Source: an uncultured bacterium
GTDB taxonomy: Bacteria > Planctomycetota > UBA8742 > UBA2392
Assembly (NCBI GenBank): GCA_938014885.1
Contig: CALLQI010000018.1
Coordinates: forward strand, 620,001-684,000
Length of the DNA: 64,000 nt
Direction: 5' to 3'
A program made the translations under genes and the position numbers. The notes beneath the pieces are model-generated. The model was not told the origin of the DNA. It did no database searches and worked only from the letters and a program-made list of their open reading frames with translations. Positions 17,903-26,300 of the stretch are shown here, piece after piece (position 1 is the stretch's first letter; every line of letters starts with the position of its first letter).

Positions 17903-19549
17903 CTACTTGCGGGCGTCGGCCATGGTTCCGCCACAGCTTTCGGCTAGCGTTTTCATGAACTCTTCGTCGCGGTTGCCGCCTCCAACGAGCACGGTGTGCA
18001 GTACCACTGGCGAGAAGCGGCGCAGTGCGGCTACGGCCTCTACCAGCTCGTCGCGGTCGGTGAATTCGCCTCGGCTTGGTGCGCCGTCACTCATGAAGTA
18101 CAGCACCTGTACGGCGGGGTCTTCTAATGAGGCCGCAATGCCCTCGTAGAATGCGCCCCAGCCCACGGCCGGCATGCCTTCAATCCACTTGTTTGCCAGC
18201 TCGATGTGCTTGGCATTCACAGAGGCCACACCCTTAGAGAACGCGCGCTGCACTTCGGTGCGCACGGGAAACTCTGAGTAATAGCGGAAGATCACCAGGT
18301 TGAAGCTGGCACCTTCGGGCATGGACGCCAGCGTGCGCGCGAGTTCTTCGCGGGCGAGGTCGATTCGCAGCTTACCGTTTTCTCGGCTGACGGGGTCGCG
18401 CATGCTGCCGCTCATGTCAAACACGAACGCCGCGGGCTGTGCGAACACGGGTATCTTGAAATAGGTCGCGGTCGCCCCGTCACCTTTGCCGGCCGCACCT
18501 TCTCTGGGGGCGCGCAGCCAGCCCTGCGCCGGACGGGGTTTACGCTTGGCGAGCTCGGCCTTGCTGCCGATGCCTTCCCACCAGCGGGTCCAGGCCTCGC
18601 GCATGTAGCCGTGGCGCACGCCGGTCAAGTCTTCGAGCGCGTGCACGATGTCCATGAACAGCGCGGTCTCTTCCTTCGGCAGGCGTTCGGCCAGCAGGGC
18701 CGCACCCAGCAGCTGCCACAGATCAACCAGTGCTTCAATTGTGCGGCGGCGAACGCGCCAGTCGTCGTCAGCGAGCAGCGCCTTGAACGCCTTGCCCGTG
18801 GCTTCCTCATCGGCAATGGCAGTCATCGTGCCAAGGGCCTGCGCGCAGGCGATTCGCACGCGCCAGTCTTTGTGCCCGGCGGTCTTAGCGATGGCCGCCA
18901 GATGCTCGTGCGCCACACCTAGCGCCGCCAGCCCGTCCAGCGCGCCGACCACACTCTCGGCCGACTTCGCCTTCAGCGCGTCCGCCAGCTTGCCCGCCAG
19001 GTCTTTGCGGCCGGCGCGGCCCAGTGCCGCGGCAGCCTCGCCACTTGCGGCATCGCCAGACTTGAGCACTTTCTCGAGTGCGGCCTCAGCCTCCGTGCCG
19101 CCGATGCGCCCCAGCGCGCGGGCGCAGGCAACGCGGACGGCCTCGTCTTTGTCGGCGCGAAGAGCTTTGCCCAGTGCCTCGACGGCTGGGGCTGCCTTGC
19201 GTTTGCCCAGCACGTCGGCGCTGCGGCGGCGCACCTCGGCGTCTTTGTGCGCAAGACCTTCCTTCACCAGTGCAGCGTCTACTTCGCCCTGTGCAGTCAC
19301 GAGTATCCGTGCGGCCGCCGTGCGGATGTTGACGAAGTCGTCGCGCAGCAGGCTTATGAGTTTGCTGATCGCGGCCGCATCGCCCGATTTGCCCAGGCGG
19401 CGCATGGCGTCTTCGCGTTCGTACTGTTCGAAGGGCTTGGTGGCGCGGTCATCGACGTCTTTGAGGTCGCGTTTGACGTCGTCGGATTGCGCGCGCGCCA
19501 ACGCGCCGCAAACGGCCAGCAAGGCCACGCAAAGGAGGATCGTACGCAT
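17903..19549 (-). CDS. Secreted HEAT-repeat and von Willebrand A domain protein
   Basis: 548 residues from the ATG at 19549; a signal peptide covers about 1-20 (CGALARAQ). Residues about 40-310 hold a series of HEAT/PBS-lyase repeats such as VRVACARALGRIGGTEAEAAL. Residues about 375-545 form a VWA domain with an intact MIDAS start (FVFDMSGSMRD, DxSxS) and FMSDGAPSRGEF. VWA plus HEAT points to metal-dependent protein binding in the envelope. The gene starts 1 base after the SNase gene stop, and its own stop ends the three-gene unit 22539-17903. Confidence 0.85.
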   Translation of the reverse strand: MRTILLCVALLAVCGALARAQSDDVKRDLKDVDDRATKPFEQYEREDAMRRLGKSGDAAAISKLISLLRDDFVNIRTAAARILVTAQGEVDAALVKEGLAHKDAEVRRRSADVLGKRKAAPAVEALGKALRADKDEAVRVACARALGRIGGTEAEAALEKVLKSGDAASGEAAAALGRAGRKDLAGKLADALKAKSAESVVGALDGLAALGVAHEHLAAIAKTAGHKDWRVRIACAQALGTMTAIADEEATGKAFKALLADDDWRVRRRTIEALVDLWQLLGAALLAERLPKEETALFMDIVHALEDLTGVRHGYMREAWTRWWEGIGSKAELAKRKPRPAQGWLRAPREGAAGKGDGATATYFKIPVFAQPAAFVFDMSGSMRDPVSRENGKLRIDLAREELARTLASMPEGASFNLVIFRYYSEFPVRTEVQRAFSKGVASVNAKHIELANKWIEGMPAVGWGAFYEGIAASLEDPAVQVLYFMSDGAPSRGEFTDRDELVEAVAALRRFSPVVLHTVLVGGGNRDEEFMKTLAESCGGTMADARK

Positions 19550-19550
19550 T

Positions 19551-20546
19551 TCAGGCCTTCTTGAAGTCTTCGGCGCGGGTGATGGTGAGTGTGTAATTGC
19601 GCCCGTCGGCGGTGAGGGTGCCACGCGCGAGCACGTACCAGCCGCGGAGTTCCAGCACCTTGCAGGCCTCGAACATGCCTTCGGCGAAGATGACTTTCAC
19701 GCGGCATTGGGGCGACACGGTGCACCACATGTGCGCGGATTTGTCCTCCTGCACGAAGGCGTCTTTCATCTCGGCCATGCTGCACAGAAGGCGCACGCTC
19801 TTGCCCGCGGCTTTGCCGAGCGTTTCGGTGGCGGCGTCAGCGGCAAGGTCGATATCAGTGTCGCCGGTGAAGCTGCGCGCCAACTTTTCAAGTTGCTCGG
19901 CGCGGGCGTTCCACCACTCGAGCCGTTTGTCGTAGTCGCGATAGCCCATGGCCTTGGGGTTCCAGATGCCGCGGCCGGCTTCGCGGGCCTCCTTTTGGGC
20001 GGACTCAAACTCTTTGCGAAAGCGCAGACTGTGGCCGTACTTGGCTGAATACGGCGAGTACCCGGCGCGCACGAGCTCAACGCTGAAGTTCTGCTCAGAC
20101 TTGGCGTTCCTGGGCGTGGCGAACACGTAGCAGAGGTGCCGGCCGTAGATGTCTTTCTTGCGGGCGGCGCTGTCGTACTCGAGGCGAACGGACTTCACGC
20201 CCTGGAAGAAATCGCGCGCGAAGTGTGCGCCTTCTTCGCCGATGAAGCTGCCGTACTTCACGGGCAGGTCGTTGGCGGCCAGCTTGGCGGCGCGGTAGGC
20301 GTCATAGTCGAGGCCGGCAGCGCGGCGGTCGTCGAGTGACTTGAAGGTCTCTTCGGCGTCAACGCCCAGAATGCGCACGCCGCCATCGAGCTTCCAGCAG
20401 CGGATGGTGTCGCCGTCCACGACCCCGTTGTTGCGGTCCAGCTCATACTCGCCCAGCAGCAGCGGGTTCGGCTTCTCAGCCAGCGCGGGTGCCTGGACGG
20501 CCAGCAGCGCCAACACGGTGACGACAATCAGTTTTGCGCACTTCAT
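19551..20546 (-). CDS. Secreted staphylococcal-nuclease-like (TNase) domain protein
   Basis: 331 residues from the ATG at 20546, which has GGAGCTGAT just before it. A signal peptide (about 1-23, VQAPALA) is followed by an SNase domain (about 40-210). The catalytic pattern is present: VDGDTIRCW (Ca2+ site), RILGVDAEET (Arg and Glu) and KDIYGRHLCYVF (second Arg), so it is probably an active extracytoplasmic nuclease. The C-terminal about 100 residues form a second beta-rich part with Cys residues (CKVLELRGWYVLARGTLTADG), possibly an OB-fold nucleic-acid-binding domain; that is inference. It lies 1 base from each neighbour. Confidence 0.85.
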   Translation of the reverse strand: MKCAKLIVVTVLALLAVQAPALAEKPNPLLLGEYELDRNNGVVDGDTIRCWKLDGGVRILGVDAEETFKSLDDRRAAGLDYDAYRAAKLAANDLPVKYGSFIGEEGAHFARDFFQGVKSVRLEYDSAARKKDIYGRHLCYVFATPRNAKSEQNFSVELVRAGYSPYSAKYGHSLRFRKEFESAQKEAREAGRGIWNPKAMGYRDYDKRLEWWNARAEQLEKLARSFTGDTDIDLAADAATETLGKAAGKSVRLLCSMAEMKDAFVQEDKSAHMWCTVSPQCRVKVIFAEGMFEACKVLELRGWYVLARGTLTADGRNYTLTITRAEDFKKA

Positions 20547-20547
20547 A

Positions 20548-22539
20548 TCAGCTCCGGCGTTGACGACGGCGCAGCAGTGCAAGCGCGATCAGCGCCAGCG
20601 GCCATGCCGAAGTGGTGGATGCTGCACATCCGCCACCGTCATTGCCACCACCATTTCCTCCGCCGCCGCCGACCGTGCTGAGCTGGTCGACCACAAGTGT
20701 GACGGCCAGCGTGTGCATTTGTTGCGGCGTGGAAGCATCGGTCACGGTGACGCTGAGGTTGTACGTGCCGCCGTCGGCATTGGTCGGCGTGCCCGACAGC
20801 TCGCCGGTGTTGGGGTTCAGGCCCAGGAAGCCCGGCAGCCCGGTCGCGGACCACGCGTAGGGCGCGGTGCCGCCGGTGGCGGTGAAGGTGTACGAGTAGG
20901 GCTCCGTCTCTTTGCCGGGGGTTATGGTTGCGGGCGACGTGATCACGACGCTGTCCACGACGGTCAGGGTCAGTGGCTGCGAGTCGTTCTGGCCGCCGCT
21001 GTCGCTGACCAGCGCATTGAAGTTGTACGCCCCAGCGGCCGGTGCCACGCCGCTGAGCGCACCCGTTGTCGGGTTGATGCTGAGCCACGCCGGAGCGCCA
21101 CCAAGGCTGAAGGTGTAGGGGGCGACGCCCCCCGTGGCGGCGACAGATTGCCCGGGGGCGTTGCCGGTGGCGATGGTGGTAAGGGTCGTGGTGGTGATGT
21201 TCAGAACTTCGGCGACGGCGACGCTGAAGGTCACGGTGTCTTGCCGGGCCGGTGTGTTGCTGTCGCTGACGGTGACGTCCATAGTGTGCGGGCCCGCGCT
21301 GCCGGTGGTGGGCGACATCGTGAGCTGACCGGTGCTCGCGTTGATGCTGGCCCAGGCCGGGGCGTTTGCGATGCTCCAGGTGTACGGCGCCAGGCCGCCC
21401 GTGGCCGCAATTGTGGGCTGGCTTGACTGACTTTCGATGATCGTGCCCAGGTTTGCGGCCGGTGTAATCTGTGGCGCATCGACCTGGATCTCCAGCTTGA
21501 AGGTCGTGGTCGCGCCTGCGGTGATGGCGCATGCCACATCCACCACAATCGTGCCCACGGTGTTCGGAAGCTGGCCGGTGAGGCTGTCCACGTACATCAG
21601 CAGCACGTCGCTGACGGGCATGTTGCCGCCCGAAGGCAGCGTCAGGGTGCTGGTGCTGACAGTCGTTTCGCCGGCGTTGAAGCTGAAGCTGACGCCGACC
21701 GTGGCCGTCGTGTCGTGGTAGCGCGCCCGGAAGGCCATGATGTTGCTGAATCCGAAGCTGCTGGTGCTGTTGAAGTCAAAGCCCGGCGGCAGGTTGATGC
21801 GCATGCGCAACGGTTCAGTCGTCACGCGCGGGGCCAGCGTGTTGATCACCGCGCCCGTGCCCGAGTAATGGTCGGCGTACTGGTCGGGCACCCACACGTC
21901 GACGACAGTGCCGCCGTTGGCGCGGCCCGGTGTGAACGGTGCCGCCCGGAAGCTTGTGGCACCGGCTTCGCTGCCCGCGTCGCCGGCCACGGTGTCGCTG
22001 TTGGTGCCGTTGGGGATGCGCGAATGGCTGAAGTCGTTGCTGCCGGCGGGGTCATTGGGGCGAGTGCCGGTCCAGGCCGGGGCGCCCGGTACGGCCGCGC
22101 CGCTGCCGTACTGGATGTAGTCGATGCAGGTCGAAGTCGGCGTCGGCGTGAAGATCGCGATGCCGTCGCCGCTGTTGCCAAGGCCCGCCCAGCCGCTCGT
22201 GTTGACGTAGTCGGCGGGCCAGCCGGTGTAGCGCAGGTACTGCGCGGCGCTGCCGGTCAGCGCGATCACAAAGTAGCCGTTGGCGGCAATGCTGAGGCCG
22301 CTGGGCAGCGTGATCGGGCCGCCGTTATCGGCCAGTTGCCAGCCGCTGAGGTCAATGGTCGAGGCCGTAGTGTTGTACAGCTCGACCCATTCGAGGTCGG
22401 GGCCGCTGGCTGAGCCGATGTTGTGCTGCGAGTCGTAACAGAACTCGTTGATCAGCACGTCGCCGACACTTTGTGCCGAAAGGCCGGTCGCAAGCGCGAG
22501 TACGGCCGCACACATAAGGAAGAAGCGTTGCGAATTCAT
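20548..22539 (-). CDS. Lamin-tail domain protein with Ig-like repeats and a C-terminal anchor tail
   Basis: 663 residues from the ATG at 22539. Signal peptide about 1-23. A lamin-tail (LTD) domain (about 25-150) has LINEFCYDSQHNIG and EWVELYNTTASTIDLSGWQL. A middle beta-rich part is followed by three putative-Ig/He_PIG repeats (GGLAPYTWSIANAPAWASI, GGVAPYTFSLGGAPAWLSI, GGTAPYAWSATGLPGFLGL). The end is GGGNDGGGCAASTTSAWPLA, a hydrophobic helix, then RRRQRRS, the form of a GlyGly-CTERM/Synerg- or MYXO-CTERM-like sorting signal with a Cys. It is likely displayed on the cell surface. First gene of a unit with SNase and HEAT-VWA. Confidence 0.85.
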   Translation of the reverse strand: MNSQRFFLMCAAVLALATGLSAQSVGDVLINEFCYDSQHNIGSASGPDLEWVELYNTTASTIDLSGWQLADNGGPITLPSGLSIAANGYFVIALTGSAAQYLRYTGWPADYVNTSGWAGLGNSGDGIAIFTPTPTSTCIDYIQYGSGAAVPGAPAWTGTRPNDPAGSNDFSHSRIPNGTNSDTVAGDAGSEAGATSFRAAPFTPGRANGGTVVDVWVPDQYADHYSGTGAVINTLAPRVTTEPLRMRINLPPGFDFNSTSSFGFSNIMAFRARYHDTTATVGVSFSFNAGETTVSTSTLTLPSGGNMPVSDVLLMYVDSLTGQLPNTVGTIVVDVACAITAGATTTFKLEIQVDAPQITPAANLGTIIESQSSQPTIAATGGLAPYTWSIANAPAWASINASTGQLTMSPTTGSAGPHTMDVTVSDSNTPARQDTVTFSVAVAEVLNITTTTLTTIATGNAPGQSVAATGGVAPYTFSLGGAPAWLSINPTTGALSGVAPAAGAYNFNALVSDSGGQNDSQPLTLTVVDSVVITSPATITPGKETEPYSYTFTATGGTAPYAWSATGLPGFLGLNPNTGELSGTPTNADGGTYNLSVTVTDASTPQQMHTLAVTLVVDQLSTVGGGGGNGGGNDGGGCAASTTSAWPLALIALALLRRRQRRS

Positions 22540-22686
22540 GGGGGTCCTCGGATTGTCGCGTCCCACACGCGGGACAAAACAGATACCCCGCGCGCGATGG
22601 CATTGGGTCAGGCAATGGTGAAGGGCTGATTAATTTCGCCCGCTGACACACTGGGCAGCTTTGTCGAGGATGCTCTAATCCGCGCC

Positions 22687-23658
22687 ATGAGCGAACTTCA
22701 TGTACTTGCCATCGGCAACGCGCTGGTTGACGTGCTTGCCCATTCCACCGACGAATTCCTGGCCGCACGCGGCATTGCCAAGGGCGCCATGAACCTGATT
22801 GACGCCACCCAGGCGGAAACACTGTACGCCGCCATGGGCACCGCCGTCGAATGCAGCGGCGGCAGCGCTGCCAACACTGTGGCCGGCATCGCCAGCCTCG
22901 GCGGCCGCGCGGGTTTCGTGGGCAAGGTGGCCGCGGACCAGTTGGGCGACATTTTCCGTCACGACATCACGGCGCAGGGTGTGGAATTCACGACCGCGCC
23001 TCTGCACAACGGCCGCCCGACGGGCCGCTGCCTGGTGCTGGTGACGCCGGACGCGCAGCGTACGTTGCAGACCTTCCTGGGCAGCGCCGGCGAAGTCGGC
23101 CCTGACGACATTGACCCGGCGCAGATCAAACGCGCCCAGATCACGTACTTCGAAGGCTATCTGTGGGACGCACCCCCGGCCAAGCAGGCCTACGTCAAGG
23201 CCGCCGAAATCGCACACGCCGCCGGCCGCAAGACCAGCATGAGCCTGAGCGACAAGTTCTGCGTTGATCGCCACCGCGCCGAGTTCGCGGGGCTGGTGGC
23301 CGGGCACATCGACGTGCTGTTCGCAAATGAAACCGAGATCATGGCACTCTATCAGTGTGCCAGCTTCGAAGAAGCCGTGCAGGCCGTGCGCGGCAAGTGC
23401 GACATCGCGGTGCTGACGCGCAGCGAAAAGGGCGCGGTGATCGTGACCCCGCAAGAAACAGTCAGCGTAAAGGCGCATCCGGTGAAGCAGCTCGTGGACA
23501 CTACCGGCGCCGGCGACCTGTTCGCCGCGGGCTTCCTGTACGGGCTCACACACGGCAAGCCGCTGGCCGAGTGCGGCCGCATCGGGGCCATCTGCGCGGC
23601 CGAGGTCATCAGCCACTTCGGCGCGCGGCCGGAAGTAAAGCTGGCGACACTGCTGTAA
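22687..23658 (+). CDS. PfkB-family carbohydrate/nucleoside kinase (adenosine kinase-like)
   Basis: 323 residues. Phosphorylates a sugar or nucleoside with ATP in the cytoplasm. N-terminal strand ALAIGNALVDVLA-type motif, ECSGGSAANTVAGIASLGG (substrate binding near residue 57) and the second signature DTTGAGDLFAAGFL, with the catalytic base D277. FEGYLWD, LFANETE and a bent lid region match the adenosine kinase-like subgroup more than ribokinase or fructokinase. It stands divergent from the lamin-tail unit. The substrate is inferred. Confidence 0.88.
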   Translation: MSELHVLAIGNALVDVLAHSTDEFLAARGIAKGAMNLIDATQAETLYAAMGTAVECSGGSAANTVAGIASLGGRAGFVGKVAADQLGDIFRHDITAQGVEFTTAPLHNGRPTGRCLVLVTPDAQRTLQTFLGSAGEVGPDDIDPAQIKRAQITYFEGYLWDAPPAKQAYVKAAEIAHAAGRKTSMSLSDKFCVDRHRAEFAGLVAGHIDVLFANETEIMALYQCASFEEAVQAVRGKCDIAVLTRSEKGAVIVTPQETVSVKAHPVKQLVDTTGAGDLFAAGFLYGLTHGKPLAECGRIGAICAAEVISHFGARPEVKLATLL

Positions 23659-23667
23659 GTACGCCTG

Positions 23668-24990
23668 CTACTTCGCCAGTGCGAGGCCCGCCTCAAGGTC
23701 GCGGATGATGTCGTCGGCGTGCTCCACGCCGATGCTCAGCCTGACCCCGTTGGGCGCGATGCCGCCTTTGATGCGCTCGGCCAGTGGGACGGCCGCGTGG
23801 GTCATGGCGCCGGGGTTTTCGATCAGTGTGCGCAGTTGCCCCAGGCTGACCGCGAGCGTCAGCGTGTACGCGTTCTTGGCGATCCAGTCGATCACGCGCA
23901 CGCTGTTCTCGGGCTGATTCGGGTCGGGCTCGTAGATCTCGAAGTAGATCATGTTGCCGGGTGCGAACTCGCCGTCGGGGGTGCGCATCTGCTGCTTGGC
24001 CAGCGCGAACTGCGGGTGCGTCTCGAGGCCCGGAAACACCACGCGGCTGACCTTGGGGTGCCCGTGCAGCCAGCGCGCGACGGTGTAGGCCGTCGCCATC
24101 TGCTGGCGCAGGCGCAGCGGCAGCGTCGGCAGGCCGTATACCAGAATCGGCCAGGCACTCTTGGGCGCCAACGCGCCGCCGAAATCTTTGCGATACAGCA
24201 GCACTTGACCCTCAAGCTCGTGGGGGCCGATCACTGCGCCGCCCATGTCGGTGCCGTAGCCGCCGATGTTCTTCGTCAGCGAATGCACCACGATATGCGC
24301 GCCAAGCTCGAGCGGCCGCTGGCAGAACGGTGTCGCGAACGTGTTGTCCACGATGATCTTCACCATCTGCTCGGGCGCGCGGCCGGCGTTGGCCTTGTCC
24401 ACGACGGCCCGCGTCGCGCGCAGGTCAATCAGGTCAAGCGTCGGGTTCACCGGCGATTCGAGGTACACGACACGGGTTTCGGGCTTGATCGCGGCCAGCA
24501 GCGCGTCGGGTTCGCGCGCATCGACCAGCGTGTGGCCGACACCATTGCGCGGCAGCCAGTTCGAGATCAGGCTGTAGGTGCAGCCATAGAGCGTGCGGTG
24601 CGCGACCATGTGCTCGCCCTGTTTCAGCGTTACGCCTAAAGCGGCCGCAATCGCCGCCATGCCGGTGGCAAAGGCCACGCAGAAGTCGCCGCCTTCGACG
24701 CCCATGAGCTCGTCTTCGAGCATGCCGCGGGTGGGCTCATCAAGCCGGTCGTAGATGTAGATCGGCTTGGTTTTGTGGGCGTTGCCGCTGGCGTATTCCT
24801 GAAAGCCCTTAGCACCGCGCTCGGTTTTGTCGAGCCGGTACGTCACGCTGCTGCTTTGGGGCGGGATGATGTGGTGGCGGAAGTCCCACTTCTCGGTGAA
24901 GTGGCGGCCGTGCACGAGAAAGCTTTCGACGCGCACGCCGGTCGGAATGTTGCGCACGTGCTTGCTGAGGTCAGTGTCGCCGCGGGCCAT
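23668..24990 (-). CDS. Cys/Met-metabolism PLP-dependent enzyme (cystathionine gamma-synthase/lyase family)
   Basis: 440 residues from the ATG at 24990 (an in-frame ATG at 25035 lies upstream). PLP enzymes of this family make or split C-S bonds in methionine and cysteine metabolism. Seen: FATGMAAIAAAL (PLP phosphate contact), VYLESPVNPTLDLIDL, IIVDNTFATPFCQRPLELGA (Asp at the pyridine nitrogen), the Schiff-base Lys in VHSLTKNIGGYGTDMGG and a SLGQLRTLIENPGAMTH C-terminal block. The exact activity (synthase, beta/gamma lyase, sulfhydrylase) cannot be told by eye. A hairpin terminator at 25043-25067 separates it from the selenoprotein gene upstream. Confidence 0.88.
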   Translation of the reverse strand: MARGDTDLSKHVRNIPTGVRVESFLVHGRHFTEKWDFRHHIIPPQSSSVTYRLDKTERGAKGFQEYASGNAHKTKPIYIYDRLDEPTRGMLEDELMGVEGGDFCVAFATGMAAIAAALGVTLKQGEHMVAHRTLYGCTYSLISNWLPRNGVGHTLVDAREPDALLAAIKPETRVVYLESPVNPTLDLIDLRATRAVVDKANAGRAPEQMVKIIVDNTFATPFCQRPLELGAHIVVHSLTKNIGGYGTDMGGAVIGPHELEGQVLLYRKDFGGALAPKSAWPILVYGLPTLPLRLRQQMATAYTVARWLHGHPKVSRVVFPGLETHPQFALAKQQMRTPDGEFAPGNMIYFEIYEPDPNQPENSVRVIDWIAKNAYTLTLAVSLGQLRTLIENPGAMTHAAVPLAERIKGGIAPNGVRLSIGVEHADDIIRDLEAGLALAK

Positions 24991-25042
24991 GGCAGTCTCC
25001 GTGTGGGCTGTGTGCTGGATTGTGCTGCAGTCCAACAGAAAA

Positions 25043-25067
25043 CCCCGCGGCGTGAAAGGCCGCGGGG
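25043..25067 (-). terminator. Rho-independent terminator after the selenoprotein gene
   Basis: Stem CCCCGCGGC with GCCGCGGGG (9 bp) and a 7-base loop. Read on the minus strand the hairpin is followed by TTTTCTG, a short U-run, 17 bases after the gene's stop. It should end transcription before the PLP-enzyme gene. Confidence 0.8.
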
Positions 25068-25083
25068 TGGATTCAGCGTTGCA

Positions 25084-26196
25084 TCAACCCTGCGGCGGCG
25101 GGTCGCCCATGTAGTGCTGGCCTTTGCCGCGGGCGCGCGTGGTGTTGAACTGGCGGGTCACGTCAGGCGCGGTCTCGTGGCTGACCTGGAACGGGGCAGC
25201 ACGCTGGTTCAGTGTCCGCGTGTGGCCGCCGCCGGTGATCAGGTTCGGGTCCGGGACGTCTTCTTCGAGCTCAGGCACCGGTGGCAGAGCCACTCCCTGA
25301 GCGCCCGCCTGCAGGTATCCGCCCTGCTGCGGTGCCGGGTATTGGCCCTGCGGGGCGTATTGCGGCTGGCCCTGTGGTGCGTATTGCGGCTGGCCCGGCG
25401 GGGCGTATTGAGGCTGGCCCGGCGGGGCGTATTGAGGCTGGCCCGGCGGGGTGTATTGCGGCTGGCCCGGCGGGGCGTACTGCGGCTGGCCCGGGTAAGT
25501 GCCCGGGGGGCCTTGCGGCGCGTACTGCGGCGAGGGTGCGTAGCCTGGCGGCGGCTGATAGCCCGCGCCCGGCGGCTTGAGGTATGCGGGAATGCGGTCG
25601 CGGGTACTCCACCAGAACCAGCCCAGCGCGCCGGCAAATGCCAGCCCGAACACCACCAGCATCCAGACCCACCAGTTGCTTTGTTCGCTGGCTGGGGTGC
25701 TGCCGGGGCCGGTGACCGGGCCGCCCGCGAGCTTGCCCTCGATCAGCGCGTCGTCGGCCTCCATCGGGTGGCCTTCCCACGTGATCACGCCGCTGGCGTT
25801 GACGAGGTATGAACTGGGATAGCCCGTGCCGCCAAACGACTTGATCACGCTGCGGCCCGTCACCTGGGCCACGGGCACGGTTACGTTGTTGCGTTTGACC
25901 CAGTTGGCGATCAAGGTCGCGGACTCATCGCTGACCATCAGCACTTCCATTCCGCGGGGCGCAAACTTGCGCTGCAGCTCGTTCAGGTGCGGCAACGAGC
26001 GCGTGCAGGGGCCTCACCACGTCGCGAACACTTCCACGAACACGGTCTTGCCGCGGAATGAATCCAGCGATTGGGCACCGCTGAGGTTCCAGGTTTGCCC
26101 AAAGGAAAGCGCCGGGGCCTGGTCGCCCGGACCCAGTGCAAACAGGGCCGGCGCCAACAACACGGCCAATGCAAGGCCAATACGAGGGAGCTGCAT
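25084..26196 (-). CDS. Probable selenoprotein: TlpA/thioredoxin-like membrane protein with a U-x-x-C centre
   Basis: 370 residues if the UGA at 26014-26016 is read as selenocysteine. GGAG lies 7 bases before the ATG at 26196. Signal peptide 1-22; a thioredoxin fold about 23-160 with W60-U61-G62-P63-C64 in place of WCGPC, preceded by VFVEVFAT; cis-proline in GTGYPSSYLV (P127); one transmembrane helix 174-196 (NWWVWMLVVFGLAFAG...); six 8-residue QPQYAPPG repeats at 237-284; and a hydrophilic end. The fold should be outside the membrane and the Gln/Pro tail inside. Its hairpin at 25972-26008 fits a bacterial SECIS. Alternatives are a nonsense mutation or a sequencing error, but reading continues in frame for 309 codons with conserved elements. 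It follows a membrane protein of similar layout by 100 bases. Confidence 0.82.
25345..25488 (-). repeat. Coding tandem repeat, six 24-bp units (QPQYAPPG)
   Basis: Six near-identical 24-base units encode QPQYAPPG, QPQYTPPG or QPQYAPQG at residues 237-284 of the probable selenoprotein, followed by a decayed unit. The Pro/Gln/Tyr-rich tail resembles low-complexity tails of membrane proteins and could vary in copy number by slippage. Confidence 0.85.
25972..26008 (-). promoter_or_regulatory. Bacterial SECIS-like stem-loop (bSECIS)
   Basis: Read on the minus strand, it begins 5 bases after the UGA. Outer stem CTGCA with TGCAG (5 bp), a 3-base bulge CGC on the 5' side, inner stem GCTCGTT with AACGAGC (7 bp, all Watson-Crick), and a 10-base loop GCCGCACCTG. 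The loop starts 21 bases after the UGA and its first base is G, both within the rules described for bacterial SECIS elements bound by SelB. It is inside the coding sequence, as usual in bacteria. Confidence 0.8.
26014..26016 (-). other. UGA codon probably read as selenocysteine
   Basis: TGA on the minus strand between TGG (W60) and GGC CCC TGC (G-P-C). In thioredoxin-fold oxidoreductases this position is the N-terminal, nucleophilic Cys of C-x-x-C, so a Cys-to-Sec swap is the simplest reading. No other in-frame stop occurs before 25084. Confidence 0.82.
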
Positions 26197-26273
26197 GTGC
26201 TTACTCCAGCAGGATCGTCGTCAGCTACTACATCAGGAACAGGTTGCGCGCTCGATTACATCCGTCCGTGCCG

Positions 26274-26300
26274 ATTGTAGCCGAAAGCGTGTGCATTCAA
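26274..26300 (-). promoter_or_regulatory. Possible promoter of the selenoprotein gene
   Basis: Minus-strand TACAAT at 26279-26274 is a strong -10 match. TTGAAT at 26300-26295 could be a -35 element, but the 15-base spacer is short. It overlaps the stop codon of the upstream gene and lies 78 bases before the selenoprotein start. Confidence 0.3.

Noticed and set aside
25345..25488. Possible CRISPR array
   Set aside because: The 24-base units are directly adjacent with no spacers and encode an in-frame QPQYAPPG tail.
25084..25995. A separate gene starting at an internal TTG plus a short gene 26014-26196
   Set aside because: Both lie in the same frame with one TGA between W and GPC, and together form one complete protein with SECIS-like structure; two genes would split a thioredoxin fold through its active site.
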